DNA of 51,954 nt from the NCBI RefSeq assembly GCF_002154505.1, contig NZ_MUBM01000129.1, positions 1 through 51,954 on the forward strand, in the 5' to 3' direction. The notes under the pieces are model-generated. The model saw only the letters and a list, made by a program, of their open reading frames with translations, did no database searches and was not told where the DNA came from. The DNA comes from Streptomyces carpinensis (GTDB lineage: Bacteria; Actinomycetota; Actinomycetes; Streptomycetales; Streptomycetaceae). How positions within the stretch are numbered: position 1 is the first letter of the stretch; each line of letters starts with the position of its first letter. The translations under genes were made by a program, and so were the position numbers. Shown here one piece after another: positions 37,559 through 45,414 of this stretch.

Positions 37559-38158
37559 TCAGTACTGCGTGCTGAGATCCGTGCCCTTGGGGGCCCGCCA
37601 GCAGCCGGAGACAACGTTGACCAGGATCTTCGGGTCCTTCTCAGCTCCGGCCGTCGGACTCGAAACCCAGAGCTCGACATTCACCGAGAAGGGCTCGCTC
37701 CGTGAATCTGCCGTGAGTTCGAGCGTCCTGTCCCTACTCTTGTTGGGACCGTATTGGACGATCTTCCACCCTTTCCCGGGGAGGCCTTCTTTGAGTCGCT
37801 GGAATCCGGCCTTCAGCTCGTCCTCGGAGACGTCGTAGACAGACCAGGGATGAACGGTCTTGTAGAAGTTTTTGGGATCCTGGTCGCAGGTCGAGATGCT
37901 GGGACCTGGTTCGGTGACCTTGCCGGTCCGAATGTTGATCAGTTCATAGATCTGGCTGGAGACGGCCTTCGCCTTCTCCCGGGCCCTGTCCACACCTAGG
38001 GTGGTCGCCTTTGATCCGGTGGCCTCGTGCCCGGACGCGGAGGCTTCGCTGTGGTCCATGGTGTTCGAACAACCTGTTCCAGTGAGAGAGAAAACGGCGC
38101 TGGCGGCGACCATGCCGAGCCAATGAACCCGAAGGCGTTGACGCGAGGGGCGGATCAA
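37559..38158 (-). CDS. Putative lipoprotein, candidate immunity or partner of the hydrolase
   Basis: A 199-residue exported protein. The signal region MIRPSRQRLRVHWLGMVAAS... ends in LTGTGCSN, a weak lipobox with Cys30. The mature part is about 170 residues with three later Cys and no recognised domain. The start is TTG, which overlaps the preceding stop codon by four bases (TTGA) and has AGGAGG 4 bases upstream, so translation is coupled to the hydrolase. A lipoprotein of unknown function directly downstream of a T7SS-like hydrolase recalls TilA, the lipoprotein immunity partner of TslA in Staphylococcus; the link is inference. GC content is lower than in the neighbouring genes. Confidence 0.65.
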   Translation of the reverse strand: MIRPSRQRLRVHWLGMVAASAVFSLTGTGCSNTMDHSEASASGHEATGSKATTLGVDRAREKAKAVSSQIYELINIRTGKVTEPGPSISTCDQDPKNFYKTVHPWSVYDVSEDELKAGFQRLKEGLPGKGWKIVQYGPNKSRDRTLELTADSRSEPFSVNVELWVSSPTAGAEKDPKILVNVVSGCWRAPKGTDLSTQY

Positions 38159-39930
38159 TTCTCCTCCTGGACCTTGTCATATCGGCCGACAACTACCGCT
38201 GCCTGGTTCTTGAGACCCTTCGAGTCCTCGTCCCAATACCCACTGTGGCCACTGGTGTCCACGTCCATCCTGTGGGCGCCGAATGCCTCGTCGGACGGGA
38301 TCGTCTGGATGTACCCAGCGTTGTAGGGAACGCCATGCCAGGTATCCACACCCCACTTCCAGCCGCCGAGGAAGTCCCGGCCGATGTACGGCACCGGATC
38401 GGATCCGGCCGCTTCGGACCAGACGTGCTCCCTGCCTACGCCCAGAGCACTCGCATCACCCACCAGCATGCCCGGGCTGCCGGCGACCACAATGTCGTCG
38501 GCCGCCAGGTGGTGCTCCTGAGCGGCCACGCCGATCACGGTGGTCCCATAGCTGTGACCGATGACTGTGGTGTGGCTCGCGTTTGGACCGCCCTGGGCAG
38601 TCTGCAGGCCGTCCAAGAAGTCATTGAGGATCGGTGCCCCGTGGCTGGCGTAGCTCGGCCGAGGGGAGTCGGTGAGGATGTTCTGCGGGGCGTCGTAGCC
38701 GATCCAGGTGACCGTAGAGGTTGACCCGCCGGGAGACATGCCGTTGGCTTCCTTCCACGTCCGCGCCATGCGCCCGATGTCACCTCCGGCACCCGCCAGC
38801 TTCGACGTCGTCCCCGGCACGTACACCGCCGTGTTGTCCGCCGTGTCCGGGTTGCCGTTGGCCAGGATGACGTGGCCGTCGCCCTTGAGATCGAAGCCGA
38901 GCAGGTAGGCCTCAGGCAGGCCGTCGACGCCGGTCTGGTCGAAGCGTGCCTGGACGGCGTCCATCCCCTTGAGCTGGTCCTTGAACCGGCCGCCGCCCAT
39001 GGCGTCCCACGCCGTCCACTCCGGATTGCGGATCTCCCCGGCCGCCGTAACCACCGTCTTGGGAGGCTCCGGACCCAGCGCGGCGAGGGCATGCCTGACC
39101 TGGGCGTGGGCTTCGCCGAACACGATCCGGTTGGCCGAGTCGCGCACCGCGCTCGGTACTCCGTCGAGTGCGCCGATCTCGGCCGGATAGAGCGTCTGGT
39201 ACTCCTCGCGCCGCTCCTCAGTAAGGCTGTCCCACCACTCCTTGTTGTCGGCAGGGGACTTGCCGTGCGGGATGCCGTCCTTGTCGACGTAGGTGCCGAC
39301 CGCCTTCCTGACGCCGCCCATGTCACGCGCCTCATCCATGAGCATGTCGTCGGTCACGTCCAGGCCGGCCGGGGCCTTCAGCTCGCGCAGGATCTCGGCA
39401 TACCGGGTATCGATCTCGTCGGCTGTGTTCACCGCCTGCGAGATACGCTCGGCAATGTCCTCGGCCTTGCCTTTATCGGGGTCACCGTTCGCCTCGCCGG
39501 CACCGGGCAACAAGGGCACCGGAGCACCCGGCTCGGCGACACCATTGGCGGGCGACATGGGAGCTTCGGCACTCCTTGGGTACTCGACCGAGCCGTCCTC
39601 GTTGACCGTGAACCTGAGGTCGGCAGCATCCTGCAGCGCCTGCCTCAGTTTCTTCTGGGCACTGGACAGTTCGGAGGCAAGGCCGTTGAGGGCTGTGCGG
39701 ACGAGACCACATTCACCGTGGAGGTACTGGTAGTTCCGGCTGAGCTGGGTCAGGTCTTGTTCGGCTGAAGTACGCGCCTGGCCTTTCTGTGTGGCACGGA
39801 GCGGGGCAGCCATCTCCTGATCGACCCTGATACGTGCGGCGTCGGCCCGGTTACTGACCTTGCCCCAGCCGTCGGCCGCGTCCTCGTACTCGGTGAACTT
39901 CGCGTCGCGTAATTGCTGCCATGCGGGCAT
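38155..39930 (-). CDS. DUF1023 alpha/beta hydrolase, candidate T7SS-exported lipase/esterase
   Basis: A 591-residue protein. Residues 1-110 are helical (WQQLRDAKFTEYEDAADGW, later DLTQLSRNYQYLHGECGLVR), like the N-terminal region of T7SS-targeted hydrolases. The C-terminal half is an alpha/beta hydrolase with nucleophile elbow GHSYG, Ser460, as in the DUF1023 (alpha/beta hydrolase) family. The family is hydrolytic in type; the substrate is unknown. The ATG has GAGGT 4 bases upstream and lies 7 bases after the preceding stop codon. An earlier ATG adding 11 residues is possible. It is coupled downstream to the lipoprotein and upstream to two small helical genes. Confidence 0.8.
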   Translation of the reverse strand: MPAWQQLRDAKFTEYEDAADGWGKVSNRADAARIRVDQEMAAPLRATQKGQARTSAEQDLTQLSRNYQYLHGECGLVRTALNGLASELSSAQKKLRQALQDAADLRFTVNEDGSVEYPRSAEAPMSPANGVAEPGAPVPLLPGAGEANGDPDKGKAEDIAERISQAVNTADEIDTRYAEILRELKAPAGLDVTDDMLMDEARDMGGVRKAVGTYVDKDGIPHGKSPADNKEWWDSLTEERREEYQTLYPAEIGALDGVPSAVRDSANRIVFGEAHAQVRHALAALGPEPPKTVVTAAGEIRNPEWTAWDAMGGGRFKDQLKGMDAVQARFDQTGVDGLPEAYLLGFDLKGDGHVILANGNPDTADNTAVYVPGTTSKLAGAGGDIGRMARTWKEANGMSPGGSTSTVTWIGYDAPQNILTDSPRPSYASHGAPILNDFLDGLQTAQGGPNASHTTVIGHSYGTTVIGVAAQEHHLAADDIVVAGSPGMLVGDASALGVGREHVWSEAAGSDPVPYIGRDFLGGWKWGVDTWHGVPYNAGYIQTIPSDEAFGAHRMDVDTSGHSGYWDEDSKGLKNQAAVVVGRYDKVQEEN

Positions 39931-39937
39931 GCGCACC

Positions 39938-40387
39938 TCACCTGGCCCAGTCGGGCTTTTCACCGGTGTTCACGCCCTTGACCTTGCCGGCGACTGCGGG
40001 GTCGATCTCGCCGAAGTCACGGCCGGTCTTGGCGAGCGCACCATGCAGCCGGTCGCATTCGTTGCGCACCGAGGTCAGTCGCTTCTCCCAGGTCCCCAGG
40101 ATCTCGTGCAGTGCGGCGGTGCTCGTAAAGCCGTCGGTCCCGCGCTTGACGCCCTCGTGGGCCGTCTTGAGCTCCGACAGCCCAGAGTTCGTGGCCGCCC
40201 GCAGATCCTGTGCCACGCCGGAGGCCTTGGTCCACGGACCCATCGACGCCTTCAGATCAGGGCCTGACGCTCCAGAGGAACCACTCACCCCTCCACCTCC
40301 CGAGTCGGCCAAGTGGTCGATCTGCATCCGCTCGGAGTGTCGTTGAGCCGCGTCTGCCTTGAGCCGCTCCCACTCGTCCCACGCCAT
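39938..40387 (-). CDS. Small helical protein, WXG-like partner
   Basis: A 149-residue protein starting MAWDEWERLKADAAQRHSER, with a Gly/Ser-rich linker and then two helical stretches (SMGPWTKASGVAQDLRAATN and ILGTWEKRLTSVRNECDRLH). It lacks a signal peptide. Proteins starting MAWDEWE, in operons with an alpha/beta hydrolase, are common in Streptomyces as I recall. I infer an ESX-like or targeting partner of the downstream hydrolase. It lies 70 bases after the 119-residue gene. Confidence 0.6.
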   Translation of the reverse strand: MAWDEWERLKADAAQRHSERMQIDHLADSGGGGVSGSSGASGPDLKASMGPWTKASGVAQDLRAATNSGLSELKTAHEGVKRGTDGFTSTAALHEILGTWEKRLTSVRNECDRLHGALAKTGRDFGEIDPAVAGKVKGVNTGEKPDWAR

Positions 40388-40457
40388 CGGCGTATTCCTC
40401 CCCCTAGCCCTGGCGGCGATGCGGTGTGTGCCGTGCCAGCTATGTCCCGGCCTGACC

Positions 40458-40817
40458 TCAACTTATTGCTGTGGCCCAGGGGGCCCATGAGTACGCGTAC
40501 TCAACTCTCAGCGCCGAGCCGACCGCCAGGTCCATGCCGGTCAGGACACGGTCGCCGGACCGCAGCGCCTCCTTGTCCGCGCCGAGGCGGTCCATCAGGT
40601 TCCCCACCTGATCGGTCCAGGTGCGATGGGCCTTCTGCGGGGCGGAGGAGGTGAGCCGGCCTTCTCCGTCCCTGGGGCCGAAGGCCCGGACCGCGATCCC
40701 GGTCTCCTCGTCCGCCCAGTCACCCGCCCGGCGCGTGCCGGGCTCGATGTGGTGCTCGGCCCGCTTCTCGGCGGACGAGGAGACCAGCTTCTTCGGTCTG
40801 GGGCCGACTCCCACCAT
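40458..40817 (-). CDS. Hypothetical WXG100-like small protein
   Basis: A 119-residue protein, probably the first gene of the hydrolase operon. It has segments like RRAGDWADEETGIAVRAFG and AHRTWTDQVGNLMDRLGAD, with a final DLAVGSALR, that resemble small Streptomyces proteins next to T7SS-type hydrolases. There is no WxG turn and no signal peptide. The ATG has GAGGG 7 bases upstream. Confidence is moderate because the sequence is not a clear family member. Confidence 0.5.
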   Translation of the reverse strand: MVGVGPRPKKLVSSSAEKRAEHHIEPGTRRAGDWADEETGIAVRAFGPRDGEGRLTSSAPQKAHRTWTDQVGNLMDRLGADKEALRSGDRVLTGMDLAVGSALRVEYAYSWAPWATAIS

Positions 40818-40936
40818 CCACCGTCCCTCACTGCGCTGGATACGCCGACACTGTCCAGCAGTTCAACCGAGGGATCCGGGAGCACGTCACGGTGCCTTCC
40901 ACAGCATCATGTTGACACCGGCGTCGCCGCCGACCG

Positions 40937-43900
40937 CTACACCCTCCTGCTCTCCAGCGGCCCCAGATACGTCTCCGGCAGGCCGCCCGTGTCGATCAGC
41001 AGCCGCTGTACCACCACCGTGGGGTCGACCGTCCAGAACTTCAGGCGGTGGACGCCCGCGCCGGTGAGCGTGTGCTTCGTCGCCGTGCGGTTCACGTTGT
41101 CCGAGGTGTTCCTCGCCCACTGGTTGTTCATCACGCCGTCGTCCGATCCCGTGGCCGCGATGATGTCCACGGTCTGCGGGGTCTGCTCGTCGAAGGAGAC
41201 GGCGTAACGCAGGCCGCCCTCACCCGCCTGGAGCGCCGGGTTGCGTGGGGAGAGCTCCGCCCAGACGGTCACCTCGCCCGGGTTCGCCGTCAGCAGGGTC
41301 ACCTCGTACTCCAGGCGGGGCGAGGAGCCGCCGGGGATTCGGCGCGGTGCCGTCACCGGCCACGGGGTCATGCCCGCCGTCGTGCGGCCGATGCCGTCCA
41401 GACGGCGCCATTCACCCACCGAACGGTCGTAGTGCTCCGCGTCGATCGCCACGTAGCCGCCCGCCTCGACGAAGCCCCGCAGGCCGCGTGCCGCCCGCGT
41501 GGACGGCTTTCGCGCCGTGCAGGAGACGGTCACCGTGCTGCCCGCGCCGGTGATGGTCAGCGTGCCCTCCGCCCCGTCCGCCGGGACCCTCGACCAGTCG
41601 GTCCTGACCTCCACCCGCACCTGCTGGTCCACCCGGCCCCTGGTCCGGTCCACCTTCAGCCACGGGGCGGAGACCTCCACCCGGTACTCGAAGGGCGTAC
41701 GGCCCCGGTTGAAGATCTCCACGTACTGCTGCGGGCGGGTCTGGTACGGGCTGAACTCCGGGAGCCTCGCCTGCTCGGTCCCCGCGCCTGACGGCCACCA
41801 TCTCCCGGCGTCCTCGGCTCCGTCCACCGACACTCCCAGCTCCGCGCCCTCGGGCACGTCGATCCGCTTCACCGCCGGGAAGAGCACGTCCGGGAGTGCC
41901 ACGTTGTCCTTCTCCGGCTGCTGCCAGCCGGCGTTCGGGCCGTAGCGGTCCACGTCTCCGTAGTCGATGTGCGGCTGGGTCTGGAAGCCCTTCCACTTGC
42001 CGTCGGCCACCTGCGAGTCGAAGCGCTCGGCCAGGGCCCGGTCCTTGGCCAGGCCCGCTTCCGCCTGCTCCGCGCGGGCGTTGGTCGCGGCGCGGCCCTG
42101 CCGTGCGTACAGGAGGTTGGTGAACTCCGCCTGGCGCAGCTCGTACAGGTTCGCCGTGGCCTCCACCTCGTAGCCCACCAGCTCGAACCAGGCGTCCTGG
42201 GTGCCGGAGGGCAGTTGGCGGGCGATCCGGTCCGCCTTCCTCGCCAGGTCCTGCCACTCCTGCGTGACCCGCTCCAGCTCGCGGTGGGCGAAGTAGTACG
42301 GGGTCTGCTGGTCGTCGTTGACGACCTTGCCGTCCACGAGGGTGATACGGCGGTTCAGCAGCTCCGGCTTCCGGCGGGCCTGCAACTTCCCGTACGCCGC
42401 CAGTACCTCCGCTGTCGCCGCGGACTGCGCCTCGCCGAAGTTCTGGCGGGCGTAGCGCCGCTCCCACTCCCCCAGCCGTTCCTGCGGCCAGCTCTCCGGG
42501 CTCCAGGCGTAGTTCAGGAAGAACTCCGTCGGCAGTTCGTTGCCCTTCAGGTCGCCCACGTTCACCACCCACAGGCCGTGGTTGCCGTAGGCGTGCGCCT
42601 GGTGGAGCTGCTCCTGGACGTTGCGGAGGTTGGCCGTGTCGACCCACTTGTAGTTGCGTCCGGCTCCCACGTAGTCGAAGTGGTAGTACAGGCCGTGACC
42701 GCCGGTCCGCGCGGGCTCGGCCGGGTCCGGGTGCTTGCGGATGTTGCCCCAGTTGTCGTCGGTGAGGACGACGGTGACGTCGTCGGGCGCCCGCAGGCCG
42801 CGGTCCCAGTAGCGCTGCACCTCCTTGTACAGCGTCCACACCTGTGGAGTCTCGGCGGCCGGTTTGCCGGTGACCTCCTCGATGATCTGGCGCTGCGCCG
42901 CGATGATCTCGCGCATCAGCTCGATGCCGTCGCCGTCCGGCAGGCTGGTGTCGCCGTTGCCGCGCATGCCGAGGGTCACCACGCCCTCGAAGCCCTGGTC
43001 GACCATCCGCTGGATGCCCGCCCGCCAGTACTTCTTGAGCGCCTCCGCATTGCGCACGTACGACCACTCGCCCGTGCCGCCGTAGGGATCGTGCCCGGCG
43101 CTCGCGTGGCGGTTCCACTCCTCGATGCCCCGCATCATCGGGGCCTCGTGGGAGGTGCCCATGACGATGCCGTACTCCGCGGCCCGCTTGTGGTTCTCCG
43201 GGTCGTCCTCAGCGAAGGCGCGCCCCCACACCGCCGGCCAGAGGTAGTTGCCCTTCAGCCGGAGCAGCAGCTCGAAGACCTTCGCGTAGAAGTCGGCGTT
43301 GAAACCGCCGGGGTAGCCCTCCGCCTTGCCCGGTCCGAAGTACTCCGGGGCCCAGGTGCCGAGCGCCGGGTTCTCGTCGTTGATGAACACACCCCGGTAC
43401 CTCACCGTGGGCGTGCCCTGCGTGTACCGGCCCGGGAGGATCCACACGCGGTTCCTGCGCACCGGCGGTACGTCGTCCCACCAGTACCAGGGGGAGACTC
43501 CGATGCCGTACGAGACGTCGTAAGCCCCGAAGATGGTGCCGCGCGGGTCGCTGCCCGCGATGACGAGCGCGCGCTCGACCCCCGGCATGGGGTGGTCCAC
43601 CACGGTCTGCAGTGAGGTCTCCCAGCGGTCGCGCACGCCGGTGACGTCCAGCTTTCCGGACTTCACCAGGCCGTCGACCAGCGGGCTGCGGCCGATCGTC
43701 CCGACGAGCACGGCGAAGCGGGCGATGGTGCTGCCGGGGCGTACGCCCGTGACCCGTGCGATGTCGCTCCGCAGGTCGGCCGCGACCCGTACGACCCCCG
43801 GGTGGTCGTCGGTGCTGACCAGGACCGGGGCGCCGATCAGGGAGAAGGCGCCGGGCGCCGGGGAGGTGGCCGAGAAGGAGACGTACGCCCCGGGGTCCGT

Positions 43901-44041
43901 CCGCCGGAGACCGCCGCTTGCGCCCGCGGCCGCCTCCGCGTCCTTGTTCCCCGCCGCCCATACGGCTCCCGACGACGACATCACCGGCACCGCGGCCAGA
44001 CCGGCCCCCAGTACGGCTCTGCGGCTGACGTGCGCAGACAT
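40937..44041 (-). CDS. Secreted glycoside hydrolase family 115 (xylan alpha-glucuronidase-like)
   Basis: A 1034-residue exported enzyme. It begins with a Tat-type signal (SRRAVLGAGLAAVP, cleaved near AVWAA at about 30). The central part has GH115 sequence features (TVRYRGVFINDENPALGTWA, LKGNYLWPAVWGRAFAEDDP, TVVLTDDNWGNIRKHP), and the C-terminal third holds beta-rich domains. GH115 enzymes remove (methyl)glucuronic acid from xylan and related glycans. The start has GGAGG 7 bases upstream; an upstream in-frame ATG would add five residues. It is divergent from the LysR-type gene, with a palindromic site between them. It could act on plant xylan or the organism's own uronic acid-containing glycans (inference). 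Confidence 0.88.
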   Translation of the reverse strand: MSAHVSRRAVLGAGLAAVPVMSSSGAVWAAGNKDAEAAAGASGGLRRTDPGAYVSFSATSPAPGAFSLIGAPVLVSTDDHPGVVRVAADLRSDIARVTGVRPGSTIARFAVLVGTIGRSPLVDGLVKSGKLDVTGVRDRWETSLQTVVDHPMPGVERALVIAGSDPRGTIFGAYDVSYGIGVSPWYWWDDVPPVRRNRVWILPGRYTQGTPTVRYRGVFINDENPALGTWAPEYFGPGKAEGYPGGFNADFYAKVFELLLRLKGNYLWPAVWGRAFAEDDPENHKRAAEYGIVMGTSHEAPMMRGIEEWNRHASAGHDPYGGTGEWSYVRNAEALKKYWRAGIQRMVDQGFEGVVTLGMRGNGDTSLPDGDGIELMREIIAAQRQIIEEVTGKPAAETPQVWTLYKEVQRYWDRGLRAPDDVTVVLTDDNWGNIRKHPDPAEPARTGGHGLYYHFDYVGAGRNYKWVDTANLRNVQEQLHQAHAYGNHGLWVVNVGDLKGNELPTEFFLNYAWSPESWPQERLGEWERRYARQNFGEAQSAATAEVLAAYGKLQARRKPELLNRRITLVDGKVVNDDQQTPYYFAHRELERVTQEWQDLARKADRIARQLPSGTQDAWFELVGYEVEATANLYELRQAEFTNLLYARQGRAATNARAEQAEAGLAKDRALAERFDSQVADGKWKGFQTQPHIDYGDVDRYGPNAGWQQPEKDNVALPDVLFPAVKRIDVPEGAELGVSVDGAEDAGRWWPSGAGTEQARLPEFSPYQTRPQQYVEIFNRGRTPFEYRVEVSAPWLKVDRTRGRVDQQVRVEVRTDWSRVPADGAEGTLTITGAGSTVTVSCTARKPSTRAARGLRGFVEAGGYVAIDAEHYDRSVGEWRRLDGIGRTTAGMTPWPVTAPRRIPGGSSPRLEYEVTLLTANPGEVTVWAELSPRNPALQAGEGGLRYAVSFDEQTPQTVDIIAATGSDDGVMNNQWARNTSDNVNRTATKHTLTGAGVHRLKFWTVDPTVVVQRLLIDTGGLPETYLGPLESRRV

Positions 44042-44060
44042 GCCACACCCTCCCACTCGA

Positions 44061-44083
44061 ATTTGGTTAGCGGCATGACAAAT
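44061..44083. promoter_or_regulatory. Inverted repeat in the GH115/LysR divergent region
   Basis: ATTTG (44061-44065) and CAAAT (44079-44083) flank a 13-base spacer, 20 bases upstream of the GH115 start. LysR regulators often bind such T-n11-A-type sites at divergent promoters. The arms are only 5 bases, so the call is tentative. Confidence 0.35.
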
Positions 44084-44229
44084 GGTGGAGCGGGTGGCTC
44101 CTGAGGAACAGGGGTCGTGCGCGCCGAATAGTTTCGTAACGGCCGCTCCGCGCGGCCCCCTGCTGCGGCGCCTCCAGTGGTCCGGACCAACCCCTTGCCC
44201 GTCCGCCGTCCGCGCAGCAAGCTCCCCCC

Positions 44230-45202
44230 ATGGAGCTGGAGTTGCGGCATCTCAGGACGGTCCGGGCGATCGCCGAGGCGGGCAGCCTCACCCGGGCGGC
44301 GACGGTTCTAGGGCTCGCGCAGCCCGCGCTGAGCGCTCAGCTCAGACGGATCGAACGGGCTCTGGGCGGTGAGCTGTTCGAGCGCGGCAGGCACGGCGTG
44401 CGGCCCACCGCGCTGGGCGAGCTGGTGCTGGAACGCGCCCCGGATCGTGCTGCCGGCGGTGACCGAACTCCAGCAGGAGGCGGTCCGCTTCGCGCGGACG
44501 CGGGCCCGCCGCGAGACGGAGCGGCTGCTGCGGCTGGGCGGCACGCACGGGCCGCTGCTGGGTGCCCTCGTGGACCTGACGGCCACAGCGGGACCCGACA
44601 CCCGAGTGACCACCCACGCCTCGTGGTCCGAACGGGAACTGGCCGCCCTGCTGGCCGAGGGCCGCCTGGACTTCGCGGTCACCGGCGCCTGCGGCACCGC
44701 CGCGCCTCCCGACACCGAGCATCTGGTGTGGCAGGAGTTCGCCGTCGACCCGGTCTTCGTCATGCTCGCCGACACCCATCCGCTCGCCCCCACACCCGAG
44801 GTCGAACTGGCCAAACTGGCGGACGAGGAGTGGGCCTGCGTGCCCGGCGACGGCTGCTTCGGCGACTGCTTCACCGCCGCCTGCGCACGCGCCGGGTTCG
44901 CCCCGCGGCGGATGTACGAGACGGACATCGCCTCCTGCGTGCACCTGGTCCAGGTGGGCCGGGCGGTGGGCCTGTGCCGGGCCACCTTCCCGACCACGCC
45001 CGGCATCACCACCAGAGCGCTGGCCGGCACCCCGCTGCTCTGGCGCCACCTGCTCGGCTGGCATCCGGCCACCCAGCATGCCGACACGGCGGCCACCGTG
45101 CTGGCCCGGGCCCGCGTCGCCCACGCCGACGCGGCGGCCCGCAGCGACAGCTACGCCGGCTGGCTCGCCAGGGGCGGAAGTACCGCCGGAGCCCTTCCGT
45201 GA
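44230..45202 (+). pseudogene. LysR-type regulator with apparent frameshift
   Basis: A transcriptional regulator divergent from GH115. The N-terminal winged HTH is clear (HLRTVRAIAEAGSLTRAATV, then AQPALSAQLRRIERALGGEL). At about codon 70 the reading switches to the next frame, which continues with RIVLPAVTELQQEAV and then a normal effector domain (GLCRATFPTTPGITTRALAG) to the TGA at 45200-45202. Removing one C from a CCCC run (44438-44441) restores a single open frame of about 323 codons, normal LysR length. Either the gene is broken or this is a sequencing error; a programmed frameshift is possible but there is no slippery motif. Confidence 0.8.
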
Positions 45203-45272
45203 CACCGGCAGGCCGCCCGACGTCCCGTCATCCGCGGCGTCATTCGCGACGGCCGGCCGGGGGCTCTTCGGC

Positions 45273-45336
45273 AACGACGATCCAGGGTTCCTCCACGACG
45301 ACGAGCCGGGGTTCTTCCATAACACCGAGCCAGGGG
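45273..45336. repeat. 24-bp tandem repeat downstream of the LysR gene
   Basis: About 2.7 copies of a 24-base unit, with the first copy starting AACGACGATCCAGGG. On the plus strand it encodes an 8-residue motif ([ND]D[DE]PGF[LF]H) and on the minus strand xEEPxxVV. It lies in the gap between the LysR stop codon and the protease start; no gene is confidently assigned to it. Confidence 0.6.
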
Positions 45337-45414
45337 GTCAACCGGAGCCTTATGCCGTCCAGTTGACCCTTCTTACGGTTTCGGCACCTCCCCACCGAGA
45401 CCGAGGAGATCCCC

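Noticed and set aside
40595..40885. A 96-codon minus-strand frame overlapping the start of the 119-residue gene
   Set aside because: It runs through the start region of a better candidate in another frame and has a Ser/Pro/Arg shadow composition.
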